The notes beneath the pieces were generated by a model that was not told the origin of the DNA, made no database searches, and saw only the letters and a program-made list of their open reading frames with translations. Shown here piece after piece: positions 27,649 to 36,651 of a stretch of DNA of 64,000 nt. The stretch comes from Pseudomonas putida S13.1.2 (GTDB taxonomy: Bacteria > Pseudomonadota > Gammaproteobacteria > Pseudomonadales > Pseudomonadaceae): the NCBI RefSeq assembly GCF_000498395.2, contig NZ_CP010979.1, forward strand, positions 1,860,001 through 1,924,000. Reading direction: 5' to 3'. Positions within the stretch are counted from its first letter, which is position 1, and each line of letters starts with the position of its first letter. Both the position numbers and the translations under genes were made by a program.

Positions 27649-29063
27649 GCGAACCAGCCCTGCAGCCACAGCGGGCCGGCCTGGCCCAGGTCGCGGTAGG
27701 CCCAGCCGCGCAGGCCATCAGGGGTTTCGATGCGGTAGTAGTCGCGGCGCACGTCGCCGCCATCCCACCAGCCCGACTCGATGCGTTCGGCCTGGCCCTG
27801 TACCTGATAGCGGGTGGCGTCCAGCGCCATCGGGGCTGGCAGCAGCCAGCCCGGGCGAGTGCCCGGGGCAACCGGCATGCTGCCTTGGGCGCCTTGCTCT
27901 GCCAGTTGCCATGCGCATTCGGGGCGATGATCGGCTGCCGCGCTCAGGCCCTTGACGGCCTCATCCCCCAGGCGCGCGCGCAGCCGCTCGCGCAACTGTT
28001 CCCAGGGTTGTGCCTGCTGCGCACGTGGGTCGAATAACGCCTGGTGTTGCGGGACAAAGGGTGGCAGGTCCTCGGCAACCAGCCGCAGGTTGCGCACGGG
28101 TGCGGGGATGCGCAGCGGCTCCAGGCGCCCACGGGCCAGTTCGAACAGCATGGCGGCATCGCGTTCGGCCGCCAGCAGGCCCACCTTGAGCAGGGTGTCC
28201 GGCCCTTCGGCATGTTCCAGGTGCAGGCAAAAGCGCTGCACGCCACAGTCGCGCCCGCCAAGGAATGCGGCAAGGTCGTTGAGCATGCGCCGCAGCGGGA
28301 ACAACAGCGCCTGGTGCGACTCGACGTCGAAGTTGAGCTCCAGTCGGGTTTCGAAGCGGTCCGGTGGCTGGTAGAAGTCCAGCCCCGGTTTACGCAGGCC
28401 AAGCAACTGGTCGAGGTGCAACTGCACCTGGGCTGGAAAGCGCCTGGCCAATGTATCGCGCGGCAAGGACAGTACCTGGCCCAGTTGACGCAGGCCCATG
28501 CGGGCGAACGCTTCGGCGGCGTCTGCCGGCAGGCCGATACGGCCGATGGGCATGCCTAGCAGTGCCGCACGGGTGGCGTCGGCATCGCCCACGGCCAAGC
28601 CATCATGACCATTGGCAAGCATGCGCGCCGCTACCGGGTTGCTGGCCAAAACGATGCGTTGGCGCAGGCCCAAATCTGCCAGCTCCTGACGCAGACGTGC
28701 CTCGAACAAGGGCCAAGGGCCGAACAGTTGCAGGCTGGAGCCTACTTCCAGGAGCAACGCCCGCGGGTAATGCAGGCTGACCTGGGCACTGAAGCGATAG
28801 GCCCAGGCCGCCAGCAATTGCTGCACCTGCTCGATACGCCTGGGATCGGCTTCGACGCAGGTGAAACCCTCCGCCAAGGCACGTGCCGCTGTAAGAGTCT
28901 GCCCTGCCCGCAACCCGAGTGCGGCCGCTGCCGGGCTGACCGCTTGCAATACCCGTCGCTGGGTAGGCCCGCCAAGCAGCACCAAGGGAGTGTCGGGGTC
29001 GTCACGCTCACGCAGGACCGTGTCCAGCGCCAGCTGCGGGAGCAGAATGCAGGCCCAGAGCAT
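27645..29063 (-). CDS. imuB: ImuB, inactive Y-family polymerase-like mutasome hub
   Basis: 472-aa Y-family-like protein. The N-terminus, [20 protein letters not shown], replaces the acidic metal-binding motif of true Y polymerases, so it should be catalytically dead. The little-finger-like region contains [20 protein letters not shown]. In other bacteria ImuB bridges the beta clamp, ImuA and DnaE2. It starts six bases after the imuA stop and overlaps dnaE2 by four bases. Confidence 0.93.
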   Translation of the reverse strand: MLWACILLPQLALDTVLRERDDPDTPLVLLGGPTQRRVLQAVSPAAAALGLRAGQTLTAARALAEGFTCVEADPRRIEQVQQLLAAWAYRFSAQVSLHYPRALLLEVGSSLQLFGPWPLFEARLRQELADLGLRQRIVLASNPVAARMLANGHDGLAVGDADATRAALLGMPIGRIGLPADAAEAFARMGLRQLGQVLSLPRDTLARRFPAQVQLHLDQLLGLRKPGLDFYQPPDRFETRLELNFDVESHQALLFPLRRMLNDLAAFLGGRDCGVQRFCLHLEHAEGPDTLLKVGLLAAERDAAMLFELARGRLEPLRIPAPVRNLRLVAEDLPPFVPQHQALFDPRAQQAQPWEQLRERLRARLGDEAVKGLSAAADHRPECAWQLAEQGAQGSMPVAPGTRPGWLLPAPMALDATRYQVQGQAERIESGWWDGGDVRRDYYRIETPDGLRGWAYRDLGQAGPLWLQGWFA

Positions 29064-29069
29064 GGTGCA

Positions 29070-29690
29070 TCAGCCCCGCCCCGGGCAGGCGATGGGCAGC
29101 GCCGGCGGCATGCCGCCCCGGCTTTTCAGCACACGCCACTGCGCGGGACGGGTGTCGACGGCAATGCGCAGCGCTGCTGGCGATGGGTTGTGAGCTGCCT
29201 GATGCGGCCGGCAAGCGAATGCCAGCGCCTGGCCGGTTTCCGCGGCCACCTGCAAACGCCGCAAGGCCCGATCATCGGCACGTTCAGGCCAGCACAGCAC
29301 CGCCGCGCAACTGCCCGAGCGCAGGCACTGCTCGGCGGCCCACAGGGCATCGGCAGGGGCGGCGTCCACCTGCACCAGCCAGCGCAAGTCGACGCCCGCT
29401 GCCTGCCAGGCCGGCGCATAAGGAATGAAGGGCGGCGCCACCAGCACCACCCGGCTGCCTTCTGCACTCAGCCGGGCCAATGTGGGCCACAGCAGTTGCA
29501 ATTCGCCGCAACCGGGGCTGGCCAGCAGCAACTCGCTAAGTGCCGCCGCCGGCCAGCCGCCTTCAGGCAGGCGCTCGTCAAGGGCAGCATGGCCGGTCGG
29601 CTGTAAACCGAGTGGCCGGGCCTGGGCCTGCCGGCCGCGCCATACACGGCGCTGGTCCAGCAGCCTGTCGAGGTCGACCACCGCGCCCAT
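29070..29690 (-). CDS. imuA: ImuA (SulA/RecA-like mutasome component)
   Basis: 206-aa protein with the family pattern LPEGGWPAAALSELLLASPG near residues 40-60 and RVVLVAPPFIPYAPAWQAAG in the middle. The C-terminus is rich in Arg, Gly and Pro. It works with ImuB and DnaE2 in damage-induced mutagenesis. Its ATG overlaps the lexA2 TGA by one base (TGATG), so it is co-translated with its own repressor. Confidence 0.9.
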   Translation of the reverse strand: MGAVVDLDRLLDQRRVWRGRQAQARPLGLQPTGHAALDERLPEGGWPAAALSELLLASPGCGELQLLWPTLARLSAEGSRVVLVAPPFIPYAPAWQAAGVDLRWLVQVDAAPADALWAAEQCLRSGSCAAVLCWPERADDRALRRLQVAAETGQALAFACRPHQAAHNPSPAALRIAVDTRPAQWRVLKSRGGMPPALPIACPGRG

Positions 29691-30298
29691 CAGTCACGCC
29701 TCAGCAAGCCGCAGAACACGCCTTCGATGAAAAACGCCTGGTCGGGCGTGACATCGATGGGTGCATAGGCTGGGTTGCGTGGCAACAGCCGGTAACCGCT
29801 GTCCAGGCGTTGCAGGCGCTTGATGGTCACTTCGCCGTCCAGGCGCGCCACCACGATCTGGCCATCGCGGGCGTCGGCCTGTTGCAGGATGCCGACCAGG
29901 TCACCGTCGAAGATGCCGTCGTCGACCATCGAATCGCCACGCACTTTAAGCAGGTAGTCAGGGGTGCGGCGGAACAGGCTGGGGTCGATCAGCAGCTGTT
30001 CGTGGATATCGAGGTCCGGGCCGATGGGGGCGCCAGCCGCCACCTGGCCAAGCACCGGCACTTCGAGGATTTCTGGCCGACGCAGCGGTTCGGCCAGGCG
30101 AATGCCCCGCGCCTGGTTCGGCGTGACATCGATATAACCGGCCTGGCACAAGGCGGTGATGTGCTTGCGCGCAACGCTGCGCGAAGCAAAACCGAAGCGC
30201 GTGGCGATATCGGCCAGGCTCGGTGGCTGTCCTAGATCGGCAATGCGCTCGCGGATGAATTCGAAAATGGCGCGGCGTTTGGGGGTAAGATTGTCCAT
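29690..30298 (-). CDS. lexA2: LexA2 repressor of the mutagenesis cassette
   Basis: 202-aa LexA. The N-terminal winged helix begins MDNLTPKRRAIFEFIRERIA. The self-cleavage bond Ala88-Gly89 lies in GQVAAGAPIG, and the catalytic pair is S123 (RGDSMVDDG) and K160 (GEVTIKRL). It represses the operon until RecA-stimulated cleavage. ATG 30298 fits the LexA family N-terminus. An ATG three codons upstream (30307) has a slightly better AAGAG spacing and lies inside the operator. It is the first gene of lexA2-imuA-imuB-dnaE2. Confidence 0.93.
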   Translation of the reverse strand: MDNLTPKRRAIFEFIRERIADLGQPPSLADIATRFGFASRSVARKHITALCQAGYIDVTPNQARGIRLAEPLRRPEILEVPVLGQVAAGAPIGPDLDIHEQLLIDPSLFRRTPDYLLKVRGDSMVDDGIFDGDLVGILQQADARDGQIVVARLDGEVTIKRLQRLDSGYRLLPRNPAYAPIDVTPDQAFFIEGVFCGLLRRD

Positions 30299-30301
30299 GG
30301 A

Positions 30302-30313
30302 GCACATTTGTAC
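30302..30313 (-). promoter_or_regulatory. LexA2 operator box
   Basis: On the minus strand, GTACAAATGTGC, an exact match to the GTAC-N4-GTGC box I recall for P. putida LexA2. It ends only four bases before ATG 30298 and overlaps the alternative ATG 30307. Repressor binding here would block both promoter clearance and the start region. Confidence 0.75.
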
Positions 30314-30399
30314 TCTTTTCGGAGCACGCTGAACAGCCCCCTTCGTCGTCAGCTTTGGTTATCATCCCCTGGCTTGTGTTTTCTTGATCTGGATACCCC

Positions 30400-31056
30400 A
30401 TGCTGACCGCCCTGCTATTCGACCTCGACGGAACCCTCACCGACACCGACACCCTGCACCTGCAGGCCTTCCGGCAACTGCTGCGTGAACAGGGCGGCCG
30501 TGAGCTGAGCCAGGCCCAGTTCGATGCCCAGGTCAGCGGCCGCGCCAACGGCGAGCTGTTCGCCGAGCTGTTCAGCGGTGCGAGCGTCGAACAGTGCCGG
30601 GCGCTGGCCGACCGCAAGGAGGCGCTGTTTCGCGACCTGTCACCGTCTCTTGACCCGATGCCAGGCCTGTTGCGCCTGCTGGAGCATGCCAAGGCCCACG
30701 ACATCGGCATGTGCGTGGTAACCAACGCACCGCGGCTGAACGCCGAACACATGCTGAACGCCATGGGCCTTGGCCAGCAGTTCGAGCATGTGCTGGTGGC
30801 CGAGGAACTGGCGCGGCCCAAGCCAGACCCGCTGCCCTACCTCACCGGCCTGCGGCGGCTGGGCGCCGAGGCCGGGCAGGCGCTGGCCTTCGAGGATTCA
30901 CTGCCGGGGGTGGCGGCCGCCAGTGGTGCGGGGATATTTACCGTGGGCGTGGCCACGACACAGACGCCGGAGCGGTTGCTGGAGGCGGGTGCCAAGCTGG
31001 TAGTGAATGATTTCAATGACCCGGCGTTGTGGGCGTTGATCGAGTCCATGCAATGA
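30400..31056 (+). CDS. HAD-family phosphatase (beta-phosphoglucomutase/Gph-like)
   Basis: 218-aa HAD hydrolase. Motif I is LLFDLDGTLTDTD (nucleophile Asp), motif II MCVVTNAP, motif III around RPKPDPLPY and motif IV AFEDSLPGV. The cap domain lies between residues ~15 and 85. It probably removes phosphate from a sugar phosphate or phosphoglycolate-like compound; the substrate cannot be told. It is divergent from lexA2 across about 100 bases and is followed by a REP pair. Confidence 0.88.
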   Translation: MLTALLFDLDGTLTDTDTLHLQAFRQLLREQGGRELSQAQFDAQVSGRANGELFAELFSGASVEQCRALADRKEALFRDLSPSLDPMPGLLRLLEHAKAHDIGMCVVTNAPRLNAEHMLNAMGLGQQFEHVLVAEELARPKPDPLPYLTGLRRLGAEAGQALAFEDSLPGVAAASGAGIFTVGVATTQTPERLLEAGAKLVVNDFNDPALWALIESMQ

Positions 31057-31062
31057 CCATTC

Positions 31063-31162
31063 GGGGCCGCTTCGCGCCCCATCGCCGGCAAGCCGGCTCC
31101 CACCCCGACCGTGCTTTTCCTGTGGGAGCTGGCTTGCCGGCGACGGGATGCGCAGCGGCCCC
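31063..31162. repeat. Inverted REP pair
   Basis: GGGGCCGCTTCGCGCCCC with CGCCGGCAAGCCGGCTCCCAC, mirrored by GTGGGAGCTGGCTTGCCGGCG and GCAGCGGCCCC. It lies between the HAD and LysR genes. Confidence 0.75.
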
Positions 31163-31216
31163 AACACTTCAATCCAACCTGCATGCCCCTGCTATTGTTC
31201 GCACCCAGGCCAGCCC

Positions 31217-32128
31217 ATGCTCATCGACGAAGAACTGACCCTCAAAAAGCTGGAAACCTTTCTTGCCTTCATGCGCACCGGCAACCTCGGCCGCGCGGCG
31301 GTCGAGTTGTCTACCAGTGCCGTCAGCGTGCACCGCGCCATCCACTCGCTGGAAAGCGCCCTGCGCTGCCCGTTGTTCAAGCACGAAGGCCGCCAGCTGA
31401 TCCCGCTGGAAAGTGCCTACGTATTGGAAAAGAAAGCCCGGCAGCTGATCCAGGACGCCGAGCAGATGGTGCGCCAGACCCGAGAGGCCGCGGGCTTCTA
31501 CGCTGAGCGCTTCCGCCTGGGTGCGCTCTACTCATTGACGGTGAAGACCGTGCCCAAACTGGTCATGGGCCTGAAGCTGCGCCGCAGCGAGCTGAACATC
31601 GACCTTACCCTGGGCTCCAACGTCGACTTGCTGCAGCGCCTGAAAAACCACGAACTGGAAGCCATCCTGGTGTCACTCGACGAAAGCGTCAGCGACCCGG
31701 CCTGCGAGCAGCTGCCGCTGTTCTCCGACGACATCTTCCTTGCTGTCCCCACCGACTCGCCCTTCGCCGAACAGCCCGAGGTGGACCTGGCCGACCTCGC
31801 CGACTCCACCTTCATCACCCTGACCCAGGGCTTCGCCACCCACCGCGATGGCGCGCGGGTATTCCAGCAGGCCGGCTTCGAGCCCAAGGTAGCCATGCAG
31901 GTGAACGATATCTTCACGCTGCTGAGCATGGTCAGCTCGGGTGTGGGCTTTGCCTTGCTGCCCGGACGCATTGCGGCGGTGTACGAAAACCGCGTCAGGC
32001 TGATTGCCTTGAAGCCGCAATACCGCTTGCAGCAACATATTGGCGTGGTGTTTCTGAAGGCTAGGGAGCGGGAGCCGAACCTGCTGGCGCTGCTGGCGGA
32101 GTGCCGGATGTACAGCCTTGAGCGCTAA
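31217..32128 (+). CDS. LysR-family regulator (MdcR-like)
   Basis: 303-aa LTTR. The DNA-binding domain is LKKLETFLAFMRTGNLGRAA followed by VELSTSAVSVHRAIHSLESA, recalling malonate-utilisation regulators (MdcR). An effector domain with NDIFTLLSMVSSGVGFALLP follows. The start MLIDEELTLKKL at 31217 is preferred; the frame extends upstream only into a REP. No malonate genes are nearby, so the name is uncertain. Its last 68 bases overlap the end of the convergent MFS gene, a likely regulatory partner by position only. Confidence 0.85.
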   Translation: MLIDEELTLKKLETFLAFMRTGNLGRAAVELSTSAVSVHRAIHSLESALRCPLFKHEGRQLIPLESAYVLEKKARQLIQDAEQMVRQTREAAGFYAERFRLGALYSLTVKTVPKLVMGLKLRRSELNIDLTLGSNVDLLQRLKNHELEAILVSLDESVSDPACEQLPLFSDDIFLAVPTDSPFAEQPEVDLADLADSTFITLTQGFATHRDGARVFQQAGFEPKVAMQVNDIFTLLSMVSSGVGFALLPGRIAAVYENRVRLIALKPQYRLQQHIGVVFLKAREREPNLLALLAECRMYSLER

Positions 32129-33446
32129 CCCGTAACGCAGCATTGCGCCCCTGCAACCCTACCGCCAATGCCGCCAGCCCGGCAGGCAGCAGCAGCGAAG
32201 CGAACACTTGGCCAAAACTCCAGCCTAACGCCAGCATCTGAGCCCCCGCAAACGCACTGAGCACCGCGCCAATGCGCCCGATGCCACTCATCCAGCTGGC
32301 CCCGGTCGCCCGCGCGTGGGTCGGGTAGAAAGCCGCCGCCAATGCATTCATGCCAACGCTCGCACCATTCAAGCCAAAGCCCACAGCCCAGGCAATAGCG
32401 CACAACCAGGCGAAATCACCCACCACTTGGCCAATGGTGAAGATGGCCGCGCCGCTGAACAGAAAAGTCAGCACCAGTACACGCTGCGGCTGACAACGGT
32501 CCATGGCCCAGCCTACCGAAATCGCCCCTACCGGGCCGCCAATCTGGAAACAGGCCGTGACAATGGCGGCTTCAGACACCGAAAAACCCCCGCCCTCCTT
32601 CACCAGTGTCGGCAGCCAGCCGCTGAACAGATAGACCAGGAACAGCGCCAGCACGTAGCCGGCCCAGAGCATGCAGGTACCAAAGCGATAGCGCGGCGAG
32701 AGGATAGTACCAATCGCACCGCCAGTACCCTGGGGTTTGGCGGGCATGACGAAGGTACTGTCAGCATTGACATGTTCAGGGGCCAGGCGGCGGACAATCG
32801 CCAGAATGCGCTGGCGATCTGCGCCCTTGCTGACCAGGAAGGTGACCGACTCTGGCAGGCGCCAGTACAGCAGCGGCAGGACCAGCAGCGGCAACACCCC
32901 GCCCAGCACCAGCACACTGCGCCAACCCAGGTTGGGTATCATCCAGGCGCTGACGAAACCACCCATCGCTGCCCCCAGGGAGAACCCGCAGAACGCCAGG
33001 GTGATCAGCAGCGAGCGGCTGCGCGCCGGGGCGTATTCGCTGACCAGGGTGCTGGCATTGGGCATGGCAGCACCCAGGCCCAGGCCGGTAAGAAACCGCA
33101 GCGCGACCAGGGTTTCCAGGTTTGGGGAAAAGGCCGAGGCCAGGGTCCAGATGCCGAACAGCAGCACGCTGCACAGCAATACTGCCTTGCGCCCGTAGCG
33201 GTCAGCCAGGGGGCCGGCAATCAGCGCGCCAAGGGCCAGGCCTATCAGCGCAGCGCTCAATACCGGGCCCAGGCTTTGCGCATCCAGGCCCCAGTCGCTT
33301 TTCAGCTGCGGGGCAATGAAGCCGATGATGGCCACGTCCAGGCCGTCCAGGGCGATGATCAGGAAGCCGAGGAACACTACCCATTTCTGGTAGCGGCCGA
33401 TGGGTTGCTGGTCGATCAGTTGGCGCACGTCGAGTGTGTTGTTCAT
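32061..33446 (-). CDS. MFS transporter, aromatic acid:H+ symporter (AAHS) type
   Basis: 461-aa 12-helix transporter. The AAHS signature is present: VVFLGFLIIALDGLDVAIIG in helix 1 with the DG-D residues, and GPLADRYGRKAVLL in the loop after helix 2. It resembles PcaK/BenK/VanK carriers. It ends in an Ala/Pro-rich tail (SGTPPAAPAGSAPAP) encoded opposite the LysR gene end. ATG 33446 is preceded by CAGGTGAT. It lies downstream of the SDR/FAD/NIPSNAP operon across a REP pair and may bring in that pathway's substrate. Confidence 0.87.
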   Translation of the reverse strand: MNNTLDVRQLIDQQPIGRYQKWVVFLGFLIIALDGLDVAIIGFIAPQLKSDWGLDAQSLGPVLSAALIGLALGALIAGPLADRYGRKAVLLCSVLLFGIWTLASAFSPNLETLVALRFLTGLGLGAAMPNASTLVSEYAPARSRSLLITLAFCGFSLGAAMGGFVSAWMIPNLGWRSVLVLGGVLPLLVLPLLYWRLPESVTFLVSKGADRQRILAIVRRLAPEHVNADSTFVMPAKPQGTGGAIGTILSPRYRFGTCMLWAGYVLALFLVYLFSGWLPTLVKEGGGFSVSEAAIVTACFQIGGPVGAISVGWAMDRCQPQRVLVLTFLFSGAAIFTIGQVVGDFAWLCAIAWAVGFGLNGASVGMNALAAAFYPTHARATGASWMSGIGRIGAVLSAFAGAQMLALGWSFGQVFASLLLPAGLAALAVGLQGRNAALRVSAQGCTSGTPPAAPAGSAPAP

Positions 33447-33482
33447 GGGTATCACCTGTTGTTGTTTTTATGACGGTGTTTC

Positions 33483-33589
33483 GGGGCCGCGTTGCGGCCC
33501 AATCGCCGGCAAGCCAGCTCCCACAGGGGAATCATGGCTACTGAGAACAGCACTCCACCTGTGGGAGCCGGCTTGCCGGCGATTGGGCC
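33483..33589. repeat. Inverted REP pair
   Basis: GGGGCCGCGTTGCGGCCCAAT and CGCCGGCAAGCCAGCTCCCAC face GTGGGAGCCGGCTTGCCGGCG and ATTGGGCC. It separates the NIPSNAP and MFS genes, which share a strand. Confidence 0.75.
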
Positions 33590-33602
33590 AGCACAGGCAA
33601 CA

Positions 33603-33932
33603 TCACTGCCTGTCGAGGCTGCGCAGATACACAGGCCTGATGATCCGTGTTTCCTGCGCCACCACCAGGTCACGGGTGGCATGCAGATACGCGGCAAAGT
33701 CCGGGTCGGCATCCCGCGCCGCGCTGCGCTTTTCAAAGTCCTCGAGGCTGTCATAGCCCCACAGGTGCACCACCTGGTTCAGCGGCCCGATGCTACTGGT
33801 GTAGAACGCCAGCGGTGCGCCGAGGTGGCGCAGCAGGATTGGCATCGCCAACTGGTCGAAGGCTTCGAGAAAGGCCGCCATGCAGCGCGGGCGAATGGTA
33901 TAGATGCGGTGATCGACCACAGCCTTGTCCAT
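33603..33932 (-). CDS. NIPSNAP-family protein
   Basis: 109-aa small alpha/beta-barrel protein: VDHRIYTIRPRCMAAFLEAF, then SIGPLNQVVHLWGYDSLEDF, the classic NIPSNAP/dimeric ferredoxin-like pattern. The function of such bacterial proteins is unclear; they often sit in degradative operons. Its ATG overlaps the TGA of the FAD oxidoreductase gene (TGATG), with GGGAGGTG upstream. It is the last gene of the SDR-FAD-NIPSNAP set. Confidence 0.85.
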   Translation of the reverse strand: MDKAVVDHRIYTIRPRCMAAFLEAFDQLAMPILLRHLGAPLAFYTSSIGPLNQVVHLWGYDSLEDFEKRSAARDADPDFAAYLHATRDLVVAQETRIIRPVYLRSLDRQ

Positions 33933-35650
33933 CACGCCACCTCCCGCGCATTGCCCGCCGCCGCCAGCCCCTGCTCGACACCTGCCAGGTGGCGCCCGGT
34001 GATGTAGCCAAAGGTCATGATCGGCCCCAGGGTAATGCCGGCACCGGGGTAGTTGCCGCCCATGATGCTGGCGCGGTCGTTGCCCACCGCATACAGCCCT
34101 TCGATGGCCTGCCCATCAGCTGCCAGCACTTCACCGACCACGCTGGTGCGCAGCCCGTCGAAGGTGCCCAGATCACCCATGATGACCTTCACGGCAAAGT
34201 ACGGCCCCTCGCCCACTGGCGCCACGCAGGGGTTGGGCTGTTGCTGCGGGTCGGCCAGGTAGCGGTTGAAGCTGGTGCTGCCGCGGCCATACTGGCGGTC
34301 CTCGCCCTGTGCTGCGCCAAGGTTGTACTCGCGCACGGTCCGCTCCAGCCCTTGTGCATCCATACCAGCCTTGCCGGCCAGCTCGGCGAGGGTCTTGCCC
34401 TTGAGCAGGTAGCCGTTACGCAGCAATGGCCCCAGCGGCATCGGTGCAGGCTTGGCAAAGCCCAGGCCGTACTTGGCCAGGGTGCGACGGTCGCACACCA
34501 GCCACATGGCGGTTTCCGCCTGCCCGGCGCAAGCCTCGATCAGCGCTGCGCCCACGTCGTGGTAGGAGTTGGACTCGTTGGTGAAACGCCGACCAGAGCG
34601 CAGCACCCCGATCACACCTGGCTTGTAGCGGTCCAGCAGATGCGGAAAGGCGATGTATCGCCCGGCACCTACCGGCACCTTCGACACGGGCATCCAGGCC
34701 GCCGGCGCTTGCAGGCGGATATCAACCTTTGCCCCCAACGCCTCGGCCATGCGAGCGCCATCGCCGGTATTACCCGCTGGCACCGGTGAAAAATGCTCAC
34801 CACCACGGCGCACATGCGGGTAGGCCTGGCGCAACCGTTGCAGGTCATGGGAGAACCCACCACAGGCCAGCACCACCCCGCGCCGTGCCTGGATGCGCAG
34901 TTCGCTGTCGCCTTGCCCGGCCAGTGCGCCCACCACCCGCCCACCGTCGCGCAGCAGCTGCCGCGCCGGGGTGCCGGTGAGGATCGGGATGCCCAGGTCC
35001 AATGCCGAGCGCACCAGCCGCGCCGCCAAGGCATTGCCGCTGGTAACCTGGGTACCGCGGCGATACAGGGCCAGCTCCTTCAGGTGGGTGAGCATGCGCC
35101 TGGCCACATACACGAACGAAGTCAACGAGCGGGTAACGTTGAAGAAGTGCTTGAGGTCGGCATTCGACGAGTTGAACATCATGCCGATGAAGGTGATGGT
35201 TTTCAGCGGCGGGCGCAGGCGTGCCATGTCCGGCCCCAGGCCGCGGATGTCGTAAGGTGCGGCCAGTATCGAGCGGCCCACATCGACGCCACCCTCGACT
35301 TGAGGGTGATAGTCGGGGTACAGCGTGGGGACGAACTTCACGGCGGTTTCCTGCTCGAAAAAGTCCACCATCTGCGGCCCGTAACGCAAGAAAGCCTCAA
35401 CCCCGGCCGCCTCAAAGCACGCACCGGTTTCGTTGCGCAGGTAAGTCATGGCCGCCTCAGGGCTGTCGTTGACGCCGTGCCTGTTGCCGGGCACCCACAA
35501 CACACCGCCGGAAAACGCCGTGGTACCGCCAAAGCAGTCGTCCTTTTCGATGACGATCACGTCAAGGCCATGCTTCTTTGCAGTAATCGCGGTCGCCAGG
35601 CCACCCGCACCCGCACCGATAACCAGCACATCGCAGCTACGTGTGGTCAT
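33932..35650 (-). CDS. FAD-dependent oxidoreductase (3-ketosteroid dehydrogenase/fumarate reductase-like)
   Basis: 572-aa flavoprotein. The FAD site is CDVLVIGAGAGGLATAITAK near the N-terminus, followed by GGTTAFSGGVLWVPGN. The C-terminal FAD segment is IEGLYAVGNDRASIMGG followed by NYPGAGITLGPIMTFGYI. It belongs to the FAD_binding_2 group (KstD-like), enzymes that dehydrogenate next to a keto group. Its start overlaps the SDR stop (ATGA). With an SDR that makes ketones and an AAHS importer, oxidation of an alicyclic or steroid-like acid is plausible. Confidence 0.85.
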   Translation of the reverse strand: MTTRSCDVLVIGAGAGGLATAITAKKHGLDVIVIEKDDCFGGTTAFSGGVLWVPGNRHGVNDSPEAAMTYLRNETGACFEAAGVEAFLRYGPQMVDFFEQETAVKFVPTLYPDYHPQVEGGVDVGRSILAAPYDIRGLGPDMARLRPPLKTITFIGMMFNSSNADLKHFFNVTRSLTSFVYVARRMLTHLKELALYRRGTQVTSGNALAARLVRSALDLGIPILTGTPARQLLRDGGRVVGALAGQGDSELRIQARRGVVLACGGFSHDLQRLRQAYPHVRRGGEHFSPVPAGNTGDGARMAEALGAKVDIRLQAPAAWMPVSKVPVGAGRYIAFPHLLDRYKPGVIGVLRSGRRFTNESNSYHDVGAALIEACAGQAETAMWLVCDRRTLAKYGLGFAKPAPMPLGPLLRNGYLLKGKTLAELAGKAGMDAQGLERTVREYNLGAAQGEDRQYGRGSTSFNRYLADPQQQPNPCVAPVGEGPYFAVKVIMGDLGTFDGLRTSVVGEVLAADGQAIEGLYAVGNDRASIMGGNYPGAGITLGPIMTFGYITGRHLAGVEQGLAAAGNAREVA

Positions 35651-36474
35651 GCGCGTGCCCCCTCAAAGCCTGGGCGCGGGATCAGCGCCATGGGCATGCT
35701 TTCGAGCCCGCCATCCACGGTCAGCTCTGCGCCGTTGATATAGTCGGCGCGCTGGCTGGCCAGGAACAGCACGGCTTCGGCGATATCCTGTGGTTCACCA
35801 ATGCGCTGGTTGGCGGTCATGGCGCTGCGCTGGCGTTCGATCTGCGGGTCGGCATAAAACGCTGCGGACAAGGGTGTGCGGATCAACCCCGGGCAGACGG
35901 CATTGCTGCGCACACCACGCGGCCCCCATTCCACGGCAATCTGGCGCGACAGCATGCTGACCCCGGCCTTGGCCGCACTGTAGGCACCGCTGTTGGGTTG
36001 CGGGTAATGGGCGGCGATCGAGGCCACGTGCACGATACGGCCCTGGCCCCGGGCCAACATCGAACGGCCGAAGGCCTGGGCACACAACAGGTAGCCCGTG
36101 AGGTTGACCGCCAGCACCTGGTTCCAGTGCTCCAGGCTCAGCCCGTCCAGCGCACCGGGGCGCAGCACGCTGGCATTGTTGACCAATACATCGCAGCGCC
36201 CATGCAGCGCCTGAACCTGGGCAGCGGCCTGCTCCACGCTGGCCGGGTCGGCGATGTCGCAGCCCAGGGCGCTGACCTCACCGACGCTGTGTTCACCCAA
36301 GGTGGCAGCCAGTTCACGGCATTTGTCCAGGTCACGGTCCAGCAGGACCACATGGGCGTGCTGCCCGACCAGGGCGCCGGCCAGCGCCGCGCCAATCCCA
36401 CCGGCGGCACCGGTGACCACGCAGACGGCCGAGTCCAGGCCCAGCCATTGAGAGGGGATCTTGTTGTTGTGCAT
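35647..36474 (-). CDS. Short-chain dehydrogenase/reductase (SDR)
   Basis: 275-aa classical SDR. The cofactor site is VVTGAAGGIGAAL, followed by CDVLVNNASVLRPG. The catalytic Ser lies in IVHVASIAAHYPQ, with Tyr and Lys in GAYSAAKAGVSML. The C-terminus has the usual YINGAELTVDGG. It likely interconverts an alcohol and a ketone. It is the first gene of the operon and is divergent from the AraC regulator over 177 bases. Confidence 0.9.
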   Translation of the reverse strand: MHNNKIPSQWLGLDSAVCVVTGAAGGIGAALAGALVGQHAHVVLLDRDLDKCRELAATLGEHSVGEVSALGCDIADPASVEQAAAQVQALHGRCDVLVNNASVLRPGALDGLSLEHWNQVLAVNLTGYLLCAQAFGRSMLARGQGRIVHVASIAAHYPQPNSGAYSAAKAGVSMLSRQIAVEWGPRGVRSNAVCPGLIRTPLSAAFYADPQIERQRSAMTANQRIGEPQDIAEAVLFLASQRADYINGAELTVDGGLESMPMALIPRPGFEGARA

Positions 36475-36651
36475 GCTGCTCTCCAGAGTGTCGCTTCATC
36501 TGGGTCACAGCCTAGGGCCGGCAGGCACACCGGCAGAATGGACAAAACCTGCAACCAGCCCCACATTCCCGACAATTTTCGCCCTGCCGCCTGAAGCCTG
36601 CAGGCAGCTGTGGCACAGTAGCCAGGTACCGAACAGAACAATTACAACATC

